Source of the DNA: Halomarinibacterium sp041392125
Lineage (GTDB): Bacteria > Bacteroidota > Bacteroidia > Flavobacteriales > Flavobacteriaceae
Length of the DNA stretch: 64,000 nucleotides
Assembly: GCA_041392125.1 (NCBI GenBank)
Contig: JAWKMR010000012.1
Location: 1-64,000, forward strand
Direction: 5' to 3'
Shown here: positions 44,517 through 52,573 of the stretch, one piece after another
Numbering within the stretch: position 1 is the stretch's first letter
Layout of the letters: each line of letters opens with the position of its first letter
The notes under the pieces: model-generated
What the model was told of the DNA's origin: nothing
The model's input: the letters and a program-made list of their open reading frames with translations, nothing else
Databases searched by the model: none
Translations under genes and position numbers: made by a program

Positions 44517-45856
44517 CCTCTGTTAAATGTTAATCGTTGTCCGTGGGTTCTATTTGGAAATTTACCATTTTCATAGGCAATATGTCCGTTAACAAAGGTA
44601 TAGCGCACACGCGATTTAAATACAGTTCCTTCAAAAGGAGACCAGCCACAATGGTATAAAATATTATCCTTATTAACTACCCAAGGAGCATTAAGATCTA
44701 CCAAAACCAAATCTGCCTTATAGCCTTTGCGTATATAGCCACGATCTTTAATTTGAAACAAAACAGCCGGATTGTGTGCAAATTTCTCTACAATTTTTTC
44801 TATAGAAATTACTCCTTTGTGATACATTTCCAGCAGTGCCACAAGCGCATGTTGCACTAAAGGACCTCCCGAAGGAGCCTTAGTATATACTTGATTTTTT
44901 TCTTCTAAAGTGTGGGGCGCATGATCGGTAGCAATAACATCGATGCGATCGTCTAATAGCGCTTTCCAGAGTCCGTCTTTATCCTTTTGGGTCTTTACGG
45001 CAGGATTCCACTTAATTTTGGAACCTTTTGTTTTGTAATCTTCATCGGTAAACCAAAGGTGATGAATGCATACCTCGGACGTAATTTTTTTATCAGCTAA
45101 GTGTTTCTTTTTACTGAAAAGATGTGTTTCTTTTTCGGTAGAAAGATGAAATACATGCAATCTGGCCCCTGTTTTTTCGGCAAGTTTAATGGCTTTTGAA
45201 GAAGAGATATAACACGCTTCTTCACTTCGAATAACCGGATGCAAAGTTATTGGAATATCATCTCCAAATTCGGCTTTATACTTTTCCAGGTTATTTTTTA
45301 TCGTAGTTTCATCTTCGCAATGTGCCGAAATTAAAAGCTTAGTATTGCTAAATATTTTCTCCAAAACTTTAATATCGTCCACAAGCATATCACCAGTCGA
45401 TGATCCCAAAAATAATTTCAATCCGGCCACTTTGGTTTCGTCTACTTTTAAAATCTCTTCCAGATTATGATTGGTTCCACCAAACATAAAGGAATAATTG
45501 GCCCAGGAAGTTTCGGCGGCTCTGGCAAATTTTTCTTCCAGTAAATTAATAGTGGTCGCTTGAGGGACCGTGTTTGGCATTTCAATAAAGGAGGTAATTC
45601 CGCCTGCGACCGCTGCTCTCGATTCACTTTCAATAGTAGCTTTGTGGGTAAGCCCGGGCTCCCGAAAATGTACCTGGTCATCAATCATCCCCGGAAGGAG
45701 GTAAAGACCATCGGCTTCAATGACTTTGGTTTCTGAAGATTTACTGCTAATGCTCTCCCCAATTTCTGAAATACAATCATTTTCAATAAGTACATCTCCA
45801 TTGAAAATTTTTCCTTCGTTTACAATATTGGCATTTTTAATTAATACCGTCTTCAT
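44513..45856 (-). CDS. pyrC: Dihydroorotase
   Basis: 447 residues of the class I amidohydrolase type. The HxH metal motif reads DDQVHFREPG, with Gln in place of the first His. The carboxylated-lysine segment AGLKLFLGSSTG, His in ISAHCEDE, His in LHVFHLSTE, and the catalytic Asp in VIATDHAPH are present. It catalyses the reversible ring closure in pyrimidine synthesis. In several Bacteroidota this same Gln form is found (recall). Genes downstream and upstream (DUF4296, mannosyltransferase) overlap or touch it. Confidence 0.93.
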   Translation of the reverse strand: MKTVLIKNANIVNEGKIFNGDVLIENDCISEIGESISSKSSETKVIEADGLYLLPGMIDDQVHFREPGLTHKATIESESRAAVAGGITSFIEMPNTVPQATTINLLEEKFARAAETSWANYSFMFGGTNHNLEEILKVDETKVAGLKLFLGSSTGDMLVDDIKVLEKIFSNTKLLISAHCEDETTIKNNLEKYKAEFGDDIPITLHPVIRSEEACYISSSKAIKLAEKTGARLHVFHLSTEKETHLFSKKKHLADKKITSEVCIHHLWFTDEDYKTKGSKIKWNPAVKTQKDKDGLWKALLDDRIDVIATDHAPHTLEEKNQVYTKAPSGGPLVQHALVALLEMYHKGVISIEKIVEKFAHNPAVLFQIKDRGYIRKGYKADLVLVDLNAPWVVNKDNILYHCGWSPFEGTVFKSRVRYTFVNGHIAYENGKFPNRTHGQRLTFNRG

Positions 45857-46587
45857 TATATTTCTAATGTTTTAAATACACTTTTTAGCTTCATTTTAAT
45901 CACCCCAAAAATGGCTTCAGAAATGATTCCTTTACTCATTTTGGACTCTCCTTTGGTTCTATCTGTAAATATTACCGGCACTTCCACTATTTTAAACTTA
46001 CTCAGATAGGCTTTGTATTTCATTTCAATTTGAAACGCATACCCCATAAATTTAATTTTATCGAGGTTAATTTTTTCTAACACTGCACGGCGATAGCAAA
46101 TAAATCCTGCAGTGGTATCATAAATGTTCATTCGGGTAATAAAACGTACATATTTTGAGGCAAACCAAGACATCAACACTCTGCTCATAGGCCAATTTAC
46201 CACATTTACTCCCGTAATATACCGTGACCCAATAGCAACATCATTTCCATCCTTATGACAGGCATTATACAAACGTATAAGGTCGTTTGGGTTATGCGAA
46301 AAGTCTGCATCCATTTCAAAAATATACTCGTAGTCTCTTGCAATAGCCCAAGTAAAGCCTAAAATATAGGCGCTTCCAAGGCCTAATTTTCCCTCTCTTT
46401 CTTGTAAAAAAAGCCTATTGGGAAATTCGTTCATTAACTCTTTTACCTTCAGAGCCGTTAAGTCTGGAGAATGGTCATCAATGACTACCACATGAAATTG
46501 CTTTTGTAACGAAAAAATATTCCGAAGAATCTTTTCGATGTTGTCTATTTCATTGTACGTGGGTATCACTACAACAGCATGATTCAT
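45856..46587 (-). CDS. Polyprenol-phosphate mannosyltransferase-like glycosyltransferase, family 2
   Basis: 243 residues from the ATG at 46587. Motifs VVVIPTYNEIDNI, DDHSPDLTA, and the DxD in FEMDADFSHNPND, followed by GSRYITGV and a late TTAGFICYRR, match Dpm1/DPMS-type enzymes that transfer a sugar to polyprenol phosphate. No C-terminal membrane domain is seen. Its stop overlaps the pyrC start by one base. Sugar and acceptor are inferred. Confidence 0.9.
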   Translation of the reverse strand: MNHAVVVIPTYNEIDNIEKILRNIFSLQKQFHVVVIDDHSPDLTALKVKELMNEFPNRLFLQEREGKLGLGSAYILGFTWAIARDYEYIFEMDADFSHNPNDLIRLYNACHKDGNDVAIGSRYITGVNVVNWPMSRVLMSWFASKYVRFITRMNIYDTTAGFICYRRAVLEKINLDKIKFMGYAFQIEMKYKAYLSKFKIVEVPVIFTDRTKGESKMSKGIISEAIFGVIKMKLKSVFKTLEI

Positions 46588-46752
46588 GCGCCTGCTTTTG
46601 GGCAAATGTACCTCTTTTTTAAAGATTGGAAATAGAGTTAAAACAGCATTTAAGAAAAATTTATAAAAAGATGAATGGGTTTATTTCTTCCATACTGTAT
46701 CAAAATAGTTTAAATTTCCAGTACTTTTATCACTCCCTTTTTCAATGACACT

Positions 46753-47397
46753 ATGGAGCCAAGATGGGTCGTAAATCAAGATTGGATTGTTCTCATTTTA
46801 TTGGGTATTTTCATGCTTTTGGCAATTCTAAAAGCACGGTTTCCCCGAAGATTTCACGAATTTTTATTGTTGCCTATTACCGATAAGTATTTTAACTTGG
46901 AAGGGAAAAATACCGGAGTAACCCATCCCTTTAGCCTTCTGCTATTTCTAGTACAGGCTATTTCGTTTTCGTTGTTTATTAGTCTTTTTTTGGCTATTAG
47001 AAAAGAGCAAACCTCTCCTACTTTTTTATTATTCATTCAAGTATTTACAGGATTTACCCTTGTTATTCTGGCTAAATATTACATAGAAAAGTTAATCGCC
47101 CATATTCTGGATATTGAAAAATCATTAGCCGATTACTTTTATAAAAAACTTAGTTATATCAATTTGTTTTCCATCATGCTCCTTGGCATTAATCTCATTT
47201 TTTATTTTGTACACACTTTAGGGGCTTCTGTTTTTTATATTTTTTGTATTGGTTTCGGGTTTTTATATTTTATAACGCTACTTTCCAGCTTCCGAAAAAA
47301 CACCAACCTAATTTTAGGGAATTTCTTCTATTTTATTTTATATCTTTGCGCACTTGAAATTGCACCGTATGTGATACTGTATAAATTAGTTGTGTAA
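46753..47397 (+). CDS. DUF4271 membrane protein
   Basis: 214 residues with about six hydrophobic helices. The N-terminal NQDWIVLILLGIFMLLAILK and the ending FYFILYLCALEIAPYVILYKL are typical of DUF4271, found only in Bacteroidota by recall. Function unknown. It lies 22 bases ahead of the hemD-like gene, a pairing that seems constant in the group. Confidence 0.85.
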   Translation: MEPRWVVNQDWIVLILLGIFMLLAILKARFPRRFHEFLLLPITDKYFNLEGKNTGVTHPFSLLLFLVQAISFSLFISLFLAIRKEQTSPTFLLFIQVFTGFTLVILAKYYIEKLIAHILDIEKSLADYFYKKLSYINLFSIMLLGINLIFYFVHTLGASVFYIFCIGFGFLYFITLLSSFRKNTNLILGNFFYFILYLCALEIAPYVILYKLVV

Positions 47398-47419
47398 TTC
47401 AGGATAAAAAATATAGCTT

Positions 47420-48169
47420 ATGAAGGTGAAAACTATTTTGGTTTCCCAACCAGAACCTAAAGTTGAGAACTCTCCCTATTTCGATTTAATAGAGAAACAA
47501 AAAGTTAAAATAGACTTTAGGCCTTTTATCCACGTGGAAGGAGTTTCAAGTAAGGATGTTCGGGTTCAGAAAATTGATCTTACCCAATTTAGTGCTATTA
47601 TTTTAACCAGCAGAAACTCTGTAGATCATTTTTTCAGAATTGCAGAAGAACTTCGTTTTAAGGTACCAGATACCATGAAATATTTTTGCCAAAGTGAAGC
47701 CGTGGCATTTTATCTTCAGAAATATGTGGTGTATAGAAAACGAAAAATATATGTAGGGAAAAGCAGCTTTACTGAACTTTCTCCCCTCATTAAAAAATAT
47801 AAAAACGAAAAGTTTTTACTCCCCTCTTCAGATAAATTGAAACCTGAAGCACCACTTGTATTAAATGAGCTTGGAGTGGACTGGAAGCAGGGTATTTTTT
47901 ATAAAACAGTAATCAGTGATCTTTCCGATTTAAGGGATGTGTATTACGATATTTTAGTATTTTTCAGCCCTAGCGGAATTCAATCATTATTGACCAATTT
48001 CCCCGATTTTAAACAAAACGAAACCCGTATCGCTGTATTTGGAAACACCACTATAAAAGCAGCTACAGATAATGGGTTGCGAGTAGATATTAAAGCGCCA
48101 ACACCCGAAACTCCTTCTATGACCATGGCATTGGAAAAATACATTAAAGAAGTGAACGGGAAAAAATAA
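47420..48169 (+). CDS. hemD: Uroporphyrinogen-III synthase
   Basis: 249 residues. The family is poorly conserved, but ILTSRNSVDHFF in the N-terminal half, FLLPSSDKLKPEAPLVLNELG in the centre, and FFSPSGIQSLL with FGNTTIKAATDNGL near the end match the two-domain HemD fold. It closes the tetrapyrrole ring in heme synthesis. It follows DUF4271 and precedes a bidirectional terminator. Confidence 0.9.
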   Translation: MKVKTILVSQPEPKVENSPYFDLIEKQKVKIDFRPFIHVEGVSSKDVRVQKIDLTQFSAIILTSRNSVDHFFRIAEELRFKVPDTMKYFCQSEAVAFYLQKYVVYRKRKIYVGKSSFTELSPLIKKYKNEKFLLPSSDKLKPEAPLVLNELGVDWKQGIFYKTVISDLSDLRDVYYDILVFFSPSGIQSLLTNFPDFKQNETRIAVFGNTTIKAATDNGLRVDIKAPTPETPSMTMALEKYIKEVNGKK

Positions 48170-48185
48170 TCACTACCCTAATAAT

Positions 48186-48218
48186 AAAAAAAGGGTTGCC
48201 TATGGCAACCCTTTTTCT
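48186..48218. terminator. Bidirectional terminator between hemD and pckA
   Basis: Perfect 13-bp stem AAAAAGGGTTGCC / GGCAACCCTTTTT with loop TAT, flanked by A and T runs on both sides. Confidence 0.93.
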
Positions 48219-48235
48219 TTTGAATACTTATCAAC

Positions 48236-49843
48236 TTAAACCAACGGTCCTCCTTTAAGGATTTCCTCGCTGGCAAATTCTTCAAACTTTTTAAAGTTTT
48301 CCTTAAAAGAATTGGCTAATTTATTGGCAGTTTTATAATAGCCTTCATCATTTTTCCAAGTTTGTCGCGGACTCAACACATCGGTTGGAACATTAGGACA
48401 TACTCTGGGTTGTTGTACGCCAAACACCGAATGAATATGATAATTGTCTTTATTGGCTGCTTCCAAAGACCCGTCTAAAGCCGCTGTAATCATGGCTCGT
48501 GTATATTTTAATTTCATTCGATTTCCTATTCCGTAAGGACCACCTGTCCATCCTGTGTTTACCAACCAAACATGAACTCCAGCTTCCTGCATTTTTTGGC
48601 TTAACATTTCGGCATATTCCGTAGGGTGTAAAGGCATAAAAGGTGCTCCAAAGCATGCTGAAAAACTAGGAACAGGCTCTGTTATCCCTGCTTCTGTTCC
48701 GGCTACTTTTGCTGTATATCCACTAATAAAATGATAGGCTGCTTGTCCTGGAGTAAGTTTTGAAATTGGAGGCAATACTCCAAAAGCATCGGCCGTTAAA
48801 AAGAATATATTTTTGGGGTTCCTCCCTATGGAAGGTACTTGAATATTATCAATATGTTCAATAGGATAACTCACCCTAGTATTTTGTGTGATAGAAATAT
48901 CGGCAAAATCTACCTCGCCGTGTTCATCCATAATTACATTTTCCAAAATAGCTCCGGGCTTGATAGCACGATAAATATCGGGTTCGTTTTCTTCTGAAAG
49001 ATTAATGACTTTGGCATAACAACCCCCTTCAAAATTAAAGACGGTATTTTCAGCGGTCCAACCGTGTTCATCATCACCAATGAGTTTTCTATCTGGATCT
49101 GCAGAAAGTGTGGTTTTTCCGGTACCCGAAAGTCCAAAGAAAATAGCCGTTTCCCCATCTTCTCCCACATTGGCAGAACAGTGCATGGGTAATGTATTTT
49201 TGAATACCGGTAAAATAAAGTTGAGGGCCGAGAAAATTCCTTTTTTAATCTCCCCGGTATAACCAGTTCCCCCAATAAGCGCAATTTTTTTGGTAAAGTT
49301 TAAAATAGCAAAATTGTGTTGTCTTGTGCCATCACGATCGGGAATTGCCATAAACCCGGGTGCATTTACAATTAACCATTCCGGAGAAAAATCTTTTAAT
49401 TCCGATTCATCTGGCCTTAAAAACATATTGTAAGCAAACATATTACTCCAGGGATATTCTGTAATGACACGAATATTTAGGCGGTAGTTTTCATCGGCAC
49501 ATGCATAACTGTCCCTTACATATATCTCTTTCCCCGATAGGTATTCTACCACTCGATCATAGAGTGCATCAAAGGTGTTGGGTTCAAAAGGAATATTTAC
49601 TTTTCCCCACCAAACGCGATCTTGGGTAATTTCATCTTTTACAATAAATCGATCTTGAGGAGATCTTCCGGTAAATTCTCCGGTGTTTACTGCAAGTGCT
49701 CCTGAATTAGCTTCTTTACCTTGATTTTTTTGAAGTGTTTCCTCGTGAAGTTCCTGTGAAGAAAGTTGGTATTTTACTGTTGCATCCTTGATTCCGTAAG
49801 CTTCTATCGAAATCGTTTTCGTAGCGTGGCCGTTATCTACCAT
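48236..49843 (-). CDS. pckA: Phosphoenolpyruvate carboxykinase (ATP)
   Basis: 535 residues with the ATP-type PEPCK P-loop GLSGTGKTTLSADPDR, the metal site region DDEHGWTAENTVFNFEGGCYAK, and a substrate-binding GRSPQDRFIV near the N-terminus. It makes PEP from oxaloacetate for gluconeogenesis. Monocistronic: exact -7 box at 49866-49873 upstream and a strong terminator downstream. Confidence 0.96.
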   Translation of the reverse strand: MVDNGHATKTISIEAYGIKDATVKYQLSSQELHEETLQKNQGKEANSGALAVNTGEFTGRSPQDRFIVKDEITQDRVWWGKVNIPFEPNTFDALYDRVVEYLSGKEIYVRDSYACADENYRLNIRVITEYPWSNMFAYNMFLRPDESELKDFSPEWLIVNAPGFMAIPDRDGTRQHNFAILNFTKKIALIGGTGYTGEIKKGIFSALNFILPVFKNTLPMHCSANVGEDGETAIFFGLSGTGKTTLSADPDRKLIGDDEHGWTAENTVFNFEGGCYAKVINLSEENEPDIYRAIKPGAILENVIMDEHGEVDFADISITQNTRVSYPIEHIDNIQVPSIGRNPKNIFFLTADAFGVLPPISKLTPGQAAYHFISGYTAKVAGTEAGITEPVPSFSACFGAPFMPLHPTEYAEMLSQKMQEAGVHVWLVNTGWTGGPYGIGNRMKLKYTRAMITAALDGSLEAANKDNYHIHSVFGVQQPRVCPNVPTDVLSPRQTWKNDEGYYKTANKLANSFKENFKKFEEFASEEILKGGPLV

Positions 49844-49865
49844 AATATCGGTTTTGTTGTGAGTG

Positions 49866-49873
49866 CAAAAATA
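49866..49873 (-). promoter_or_regulatory. -7 box (TATTTTTG) of pckA
   Basis: Minus-strand TATTTTTG, exact TAnnTTTG, 22 bases before the pckA ATG at 49843. Confidence 0.6.
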
Positions 49874-49916
49874 AAAAAACCAATTGGGATAAATCCCTAA
49901 AAAGAAAAAATTATCT

Positions 49917-50309
49917 TCACTTTAACTTCATAATTCCGTAACACCATCGAAGCCAACCTATCATAAACAGTAACCCACCCAGCGGTGTTATTGGACCTAA
50001 AAAAGTAACATTAAAGGACCATTGACTCTTTAATGATAATATGTAAATAGACCCCGAAAAGAAAAGAATTCCTACCATAAAAAACCAAAAAACCCACCAT
50101 TTTGTACTTTCTGAAATTCTTGGAGCAAAGCCTAAAATAACTAAGGCCAATACGTGATACATTTGGTAACGCACCCCTGTCTCAAAACTAGCTACGGAAG
50201 CTGCATCCACCAGTTTTTTTAATCCGTGCGCTCCAAAGGCACCCATAGCTATTGTAATCGCTCCCAGTAAGGTAGCTGTAACCAATATTTTTTTGTTAAA
50301 ATTATTCAT
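49917..50309 (-). CDS. DUF423 membrane protein
   Basis: 130 residues from the ATG at 50309. Four hydrophobic helices and the signature MGAFGAHGLKK, with GGLLFMIGWLRWCYG near the end, identify DUF423 (YgdD-like). Function unknown. It is divergent from the saccharopine dehydrogenase gene. Confidence 0.88.
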   Translation of the reverse strand: MNNFNKKILVTATLLGAITIAMGAFGAHGLKKLVDAASVASFETGVRYQMYHVLALVILGFAPRISESTKWWVFWFFMVGILFFSGSIYILSLKSQWSFNVTFLGPITPLGGLLFMIGWLRWCYGIMKLK

Positions 50310-50379
50310 ACGTTCCCGTTCCATTTTAGTACTTTCGCTTTGCTATTAAAGCGTTTCAAATTTACGAAAAACCAACGGG

Positions 50380-51750
50380 ATGCGTCACATTTTAATTATA
50401 GGAGCAGGTCGCTCTGCCACCAGTTTAATTCAATATTTGCTTAACAAGTCTACTTCTGAAAATCTCTTTATTACTATAGGAGACCTTTCCGAAGAAAGCG
50501 CCCAAAAATTTACCCAAGGGCACCCCAATGCAAAAGGGATTCAATTCGATGTGTTTAATGAACAACAACGTTCTGAAGTTATTCAGCAAAACGATTTAAT
50601 TATTTCCATGCTTCCAGCCCATTTCCATATGGAAGCTGCTAAAGATTGCTTGAAATATGGCAAACACATGGTGACTGCTTCCTACGTAAGTAAAGAAATG
50701 CAGGCCATTGACGACGCTGTAAAAGAAAAGGGATTGGTTTTTATGAATGAAATAGGGGTTGATCCCGGTATTGACCACATGAGCGCTATGAAAGTGATTG
50801 ATGACATTCGTGGCCAAGGGGGAAAAATGTTGCTGTTTGAATCCTTTACGGGCGGATTGATTGCCCCTGAAAGCGATGACAACCTTTGGCATTATAAATT
50901 TACTTGGAATCCTAGAAATGTGGTATTAGCCGGACAGGGTGGCGCTGCGGAATTTATTCAAGAAGGAACGTATAAATATATCCCTTACCATCGATTGTTC
51001 CGAAGAACCGAATTTATGGATATTGAAGGCTACGGAAGATTTGAAGCCTACGCCAATAGAAATTCTTTAAAATACCGTAGCATTTATGGATTGGATGACA
51101 TCCTTACTCTGTATCGCGGCACCATGCGCCATGTAGGTTTTAGCAAGGCATGGAATATGTTTGTGCAATTGGGCATGACCGATGACAGCTATACCATCCC
51201 GAATTCTGAAAATTTATCGTATCGTGCCTTTGTGAATTTATTTTTACCCTATTCACCCACCGATTCCGTAGAGTTGAAAATGCGTCATAATTTAAAAATA
51301 GACCAAGACGATGTTATGTGGGATAAATTGGAAGAGTTGGATTTATTCAATTCGAATAAATTTATCGGAATTAAAAATGCCACGCCCGCACAAGCACTTC
51401 AGAAAATATTAATGGATAAATGGACTTTGAAGCCGGACGACAAAGATATGATTGTAATGTATCATAAGTTTGGGTATGAAGTACATGGCGAGAAAAAACA
51501 GATTGATAGTAGTATGGTATTGATTGGTGAAGACCAAACTTACACGGCTATGGCTAAAACCGTGGGATTGCCTGTAGCCATTGCTGCCTTAAAAATTCTG
51601 AATAAAGAAATTACTACTCCCGGTGTGCAAATTCCTATAACCAAAGAAGTATATACACCTATTTTAGAAGAACTCGAAACCTTCGGAATCACATTTAACG
51701 AAAAACACCTTCCGTATATGGGATACAACCCCAACAACGTACACGCATAA
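50380..51750 (+). CDS. Saccharopine dehydrogenase family protein
   Basis: 456 residues. Rossmann motif HILIIGAGRSATSLIQ, ISMLPAHFH and the MNEIGVDPGIDHMSAMKV segment match LYS9-type saccharopine reductase. In Bacteroidota this gene is commonly linked to lysine degradation via saccharopine; together with the GcdH-like dehydrogenase at 26900 a lysine-catabolic route is possible (inference). A strong terminator overlaps the stop codon. Confidence 0.9.
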   Translation: MRHILIIGAGRSATSLIQYLLNKSTSENLFITIGDLSEESAQKFTQGHPNAKGIQFDVFNEQQRSEVIQQNDLIISMLPAHFHMEAAKDCLKYGKHMVTASYVSKEMQAIDDAVKEKGLVFMNEIGVDPGIDHMSAMKVIDDIRGQGGKMLLFESFTGGLIAPESDDNLWHYKFTWNPRNVVLAGQGGAAEFIQEGTYKYIPYHRLFRRTEFMDIEGYGRFEAYANRNSLKYRSIYGLDDILTLYRGTMRHVGFSKAWNMFVQLGMTDDSYTIPNSENLSYRAFVNLFLPYSPTDSVELKMRHNLKIDQDDVMWDKLEELDLFNSNKFIGIKNATPAQALQKILMDKWTLKPDDKDMIVMYHKFGYEVHGEKKQIDSSMVLIGEDQTYTAMAKTVGLPVAIAALKILNKEITTPGVQIPITKEVYTPILEELETFGITFNEKHLPYMGYNPNNVHA

Positions 51751-51777
51751 AAAAAGCCGTCGATGGACGGCTTTTTT
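51749..51777. terminator. Terminator between saccharopine dehydrogenase and zinc protease genes
   Basis: AAAAAGCCGTC / GACGGCTTTTT stem, loop GATG, with A and T runs on either side; it starts within the stop codon of the plus-strand gene. Confidence 0.92.
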
Positions 51778-51795
51778 ATTCAGTATATTTTTAAC

Positions 51796-52491
51796 TTAAT
51801 CTCTTCCCAAGAAAATACTCAAGAAATATAATAAAGTTGCCAGCGATCCTAAAGCTGCCACCACGTAGGTTCTAGCAGCCCATTTTAAGGCATCTTTGGC
51901 TCCGGCATATTCTTGCTGTGTCACCACATTATTCGTTTGCAACCAAGCCAATGCTCTGTTACTGGCGTCGTATTCTACGGGTAAGGTAATAAAAGCAAAA
52001 GCCGTGGTCGCCGCAAAAAGTAAAATACCGAGTAAGAAAACTGTATTTCCTAAGGCTCCCAAAAATCCGGTGGCTGTCATCACCAAACCTGCCATAATCA
52101 CAAAGTTTGATAACTTACTGGCTATTCCAACCGCAGGTACGATGGCCGAACGCATTTTTAACCAGCTATAGGCCGTTGCATGTTGTACGGCGTGACCACA
52201 TTCGTGCGCAGCAACAGCGGCTGCAGCAGCATTGCGTTGCATATAGACCCCTTCACTTAAGTTTACGGTCTTATTGGCCGGATTGTAGTGATCTGTCAAC
52301 ATACCGGGGGTAGAAATTACCTGAACGTCTGTAATGCCATTATCGGCGAGCATTTTCTCGGCAATTTCTTTACCACTCATTCCATTTTGTAAGTGAACTT
52401 GTGAATATTTTTTGAATTTACTTTTTAGGCGGTTGCTTACATACATACTCACCAAAAAGATTAAACCTGCTATGATATAATATCCCATCAT
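51796..52491 (-). CDS. Zinc-dependent membrane metallopeptidase (YugP family)
   Basis: 231 residues. The zincin motif HECGH is in AAAVAAHECGHAVQHA, and an N-terminal helix plus two or three C-terminal helices anchor it. DHYNPANKTVNLSEGVY is the expected family segment. This is the neutral zinc metallopeptidase, membrane type 2, family (YugP). Two ATGs adjoin at the start. Target proteins are unknown. Confidence 0.88.
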   Translation of the reverse strand: MMGYYIIAGLIFLVSMYVSNRLKSKFKKYSQVHLQNGMSGKEIAEKMLADNGITDVQVISTPGMLTDHYNPANKTVNLSEGVYMQRNAAAAAVAAHECGHAVQHATAYSWLKMRSAIVPAVGIASKLSNFVIMAGLVMTATGFLGALGNTVFLLGILLFAATTAFAFITLPVEYDASNRALAWLQTNNVVTQQEYAGAKDALKWAARTYVVAALGSLATLLYFLSIFLGRD

Positions 52492-52573
52492 GATTTTTAA
52501 AATTTAATAATTAAATAGTACTGCCAATATAGCAAAAAGTTTGCCTAATTGTAGCGACTGTCATTTCGGCAAA

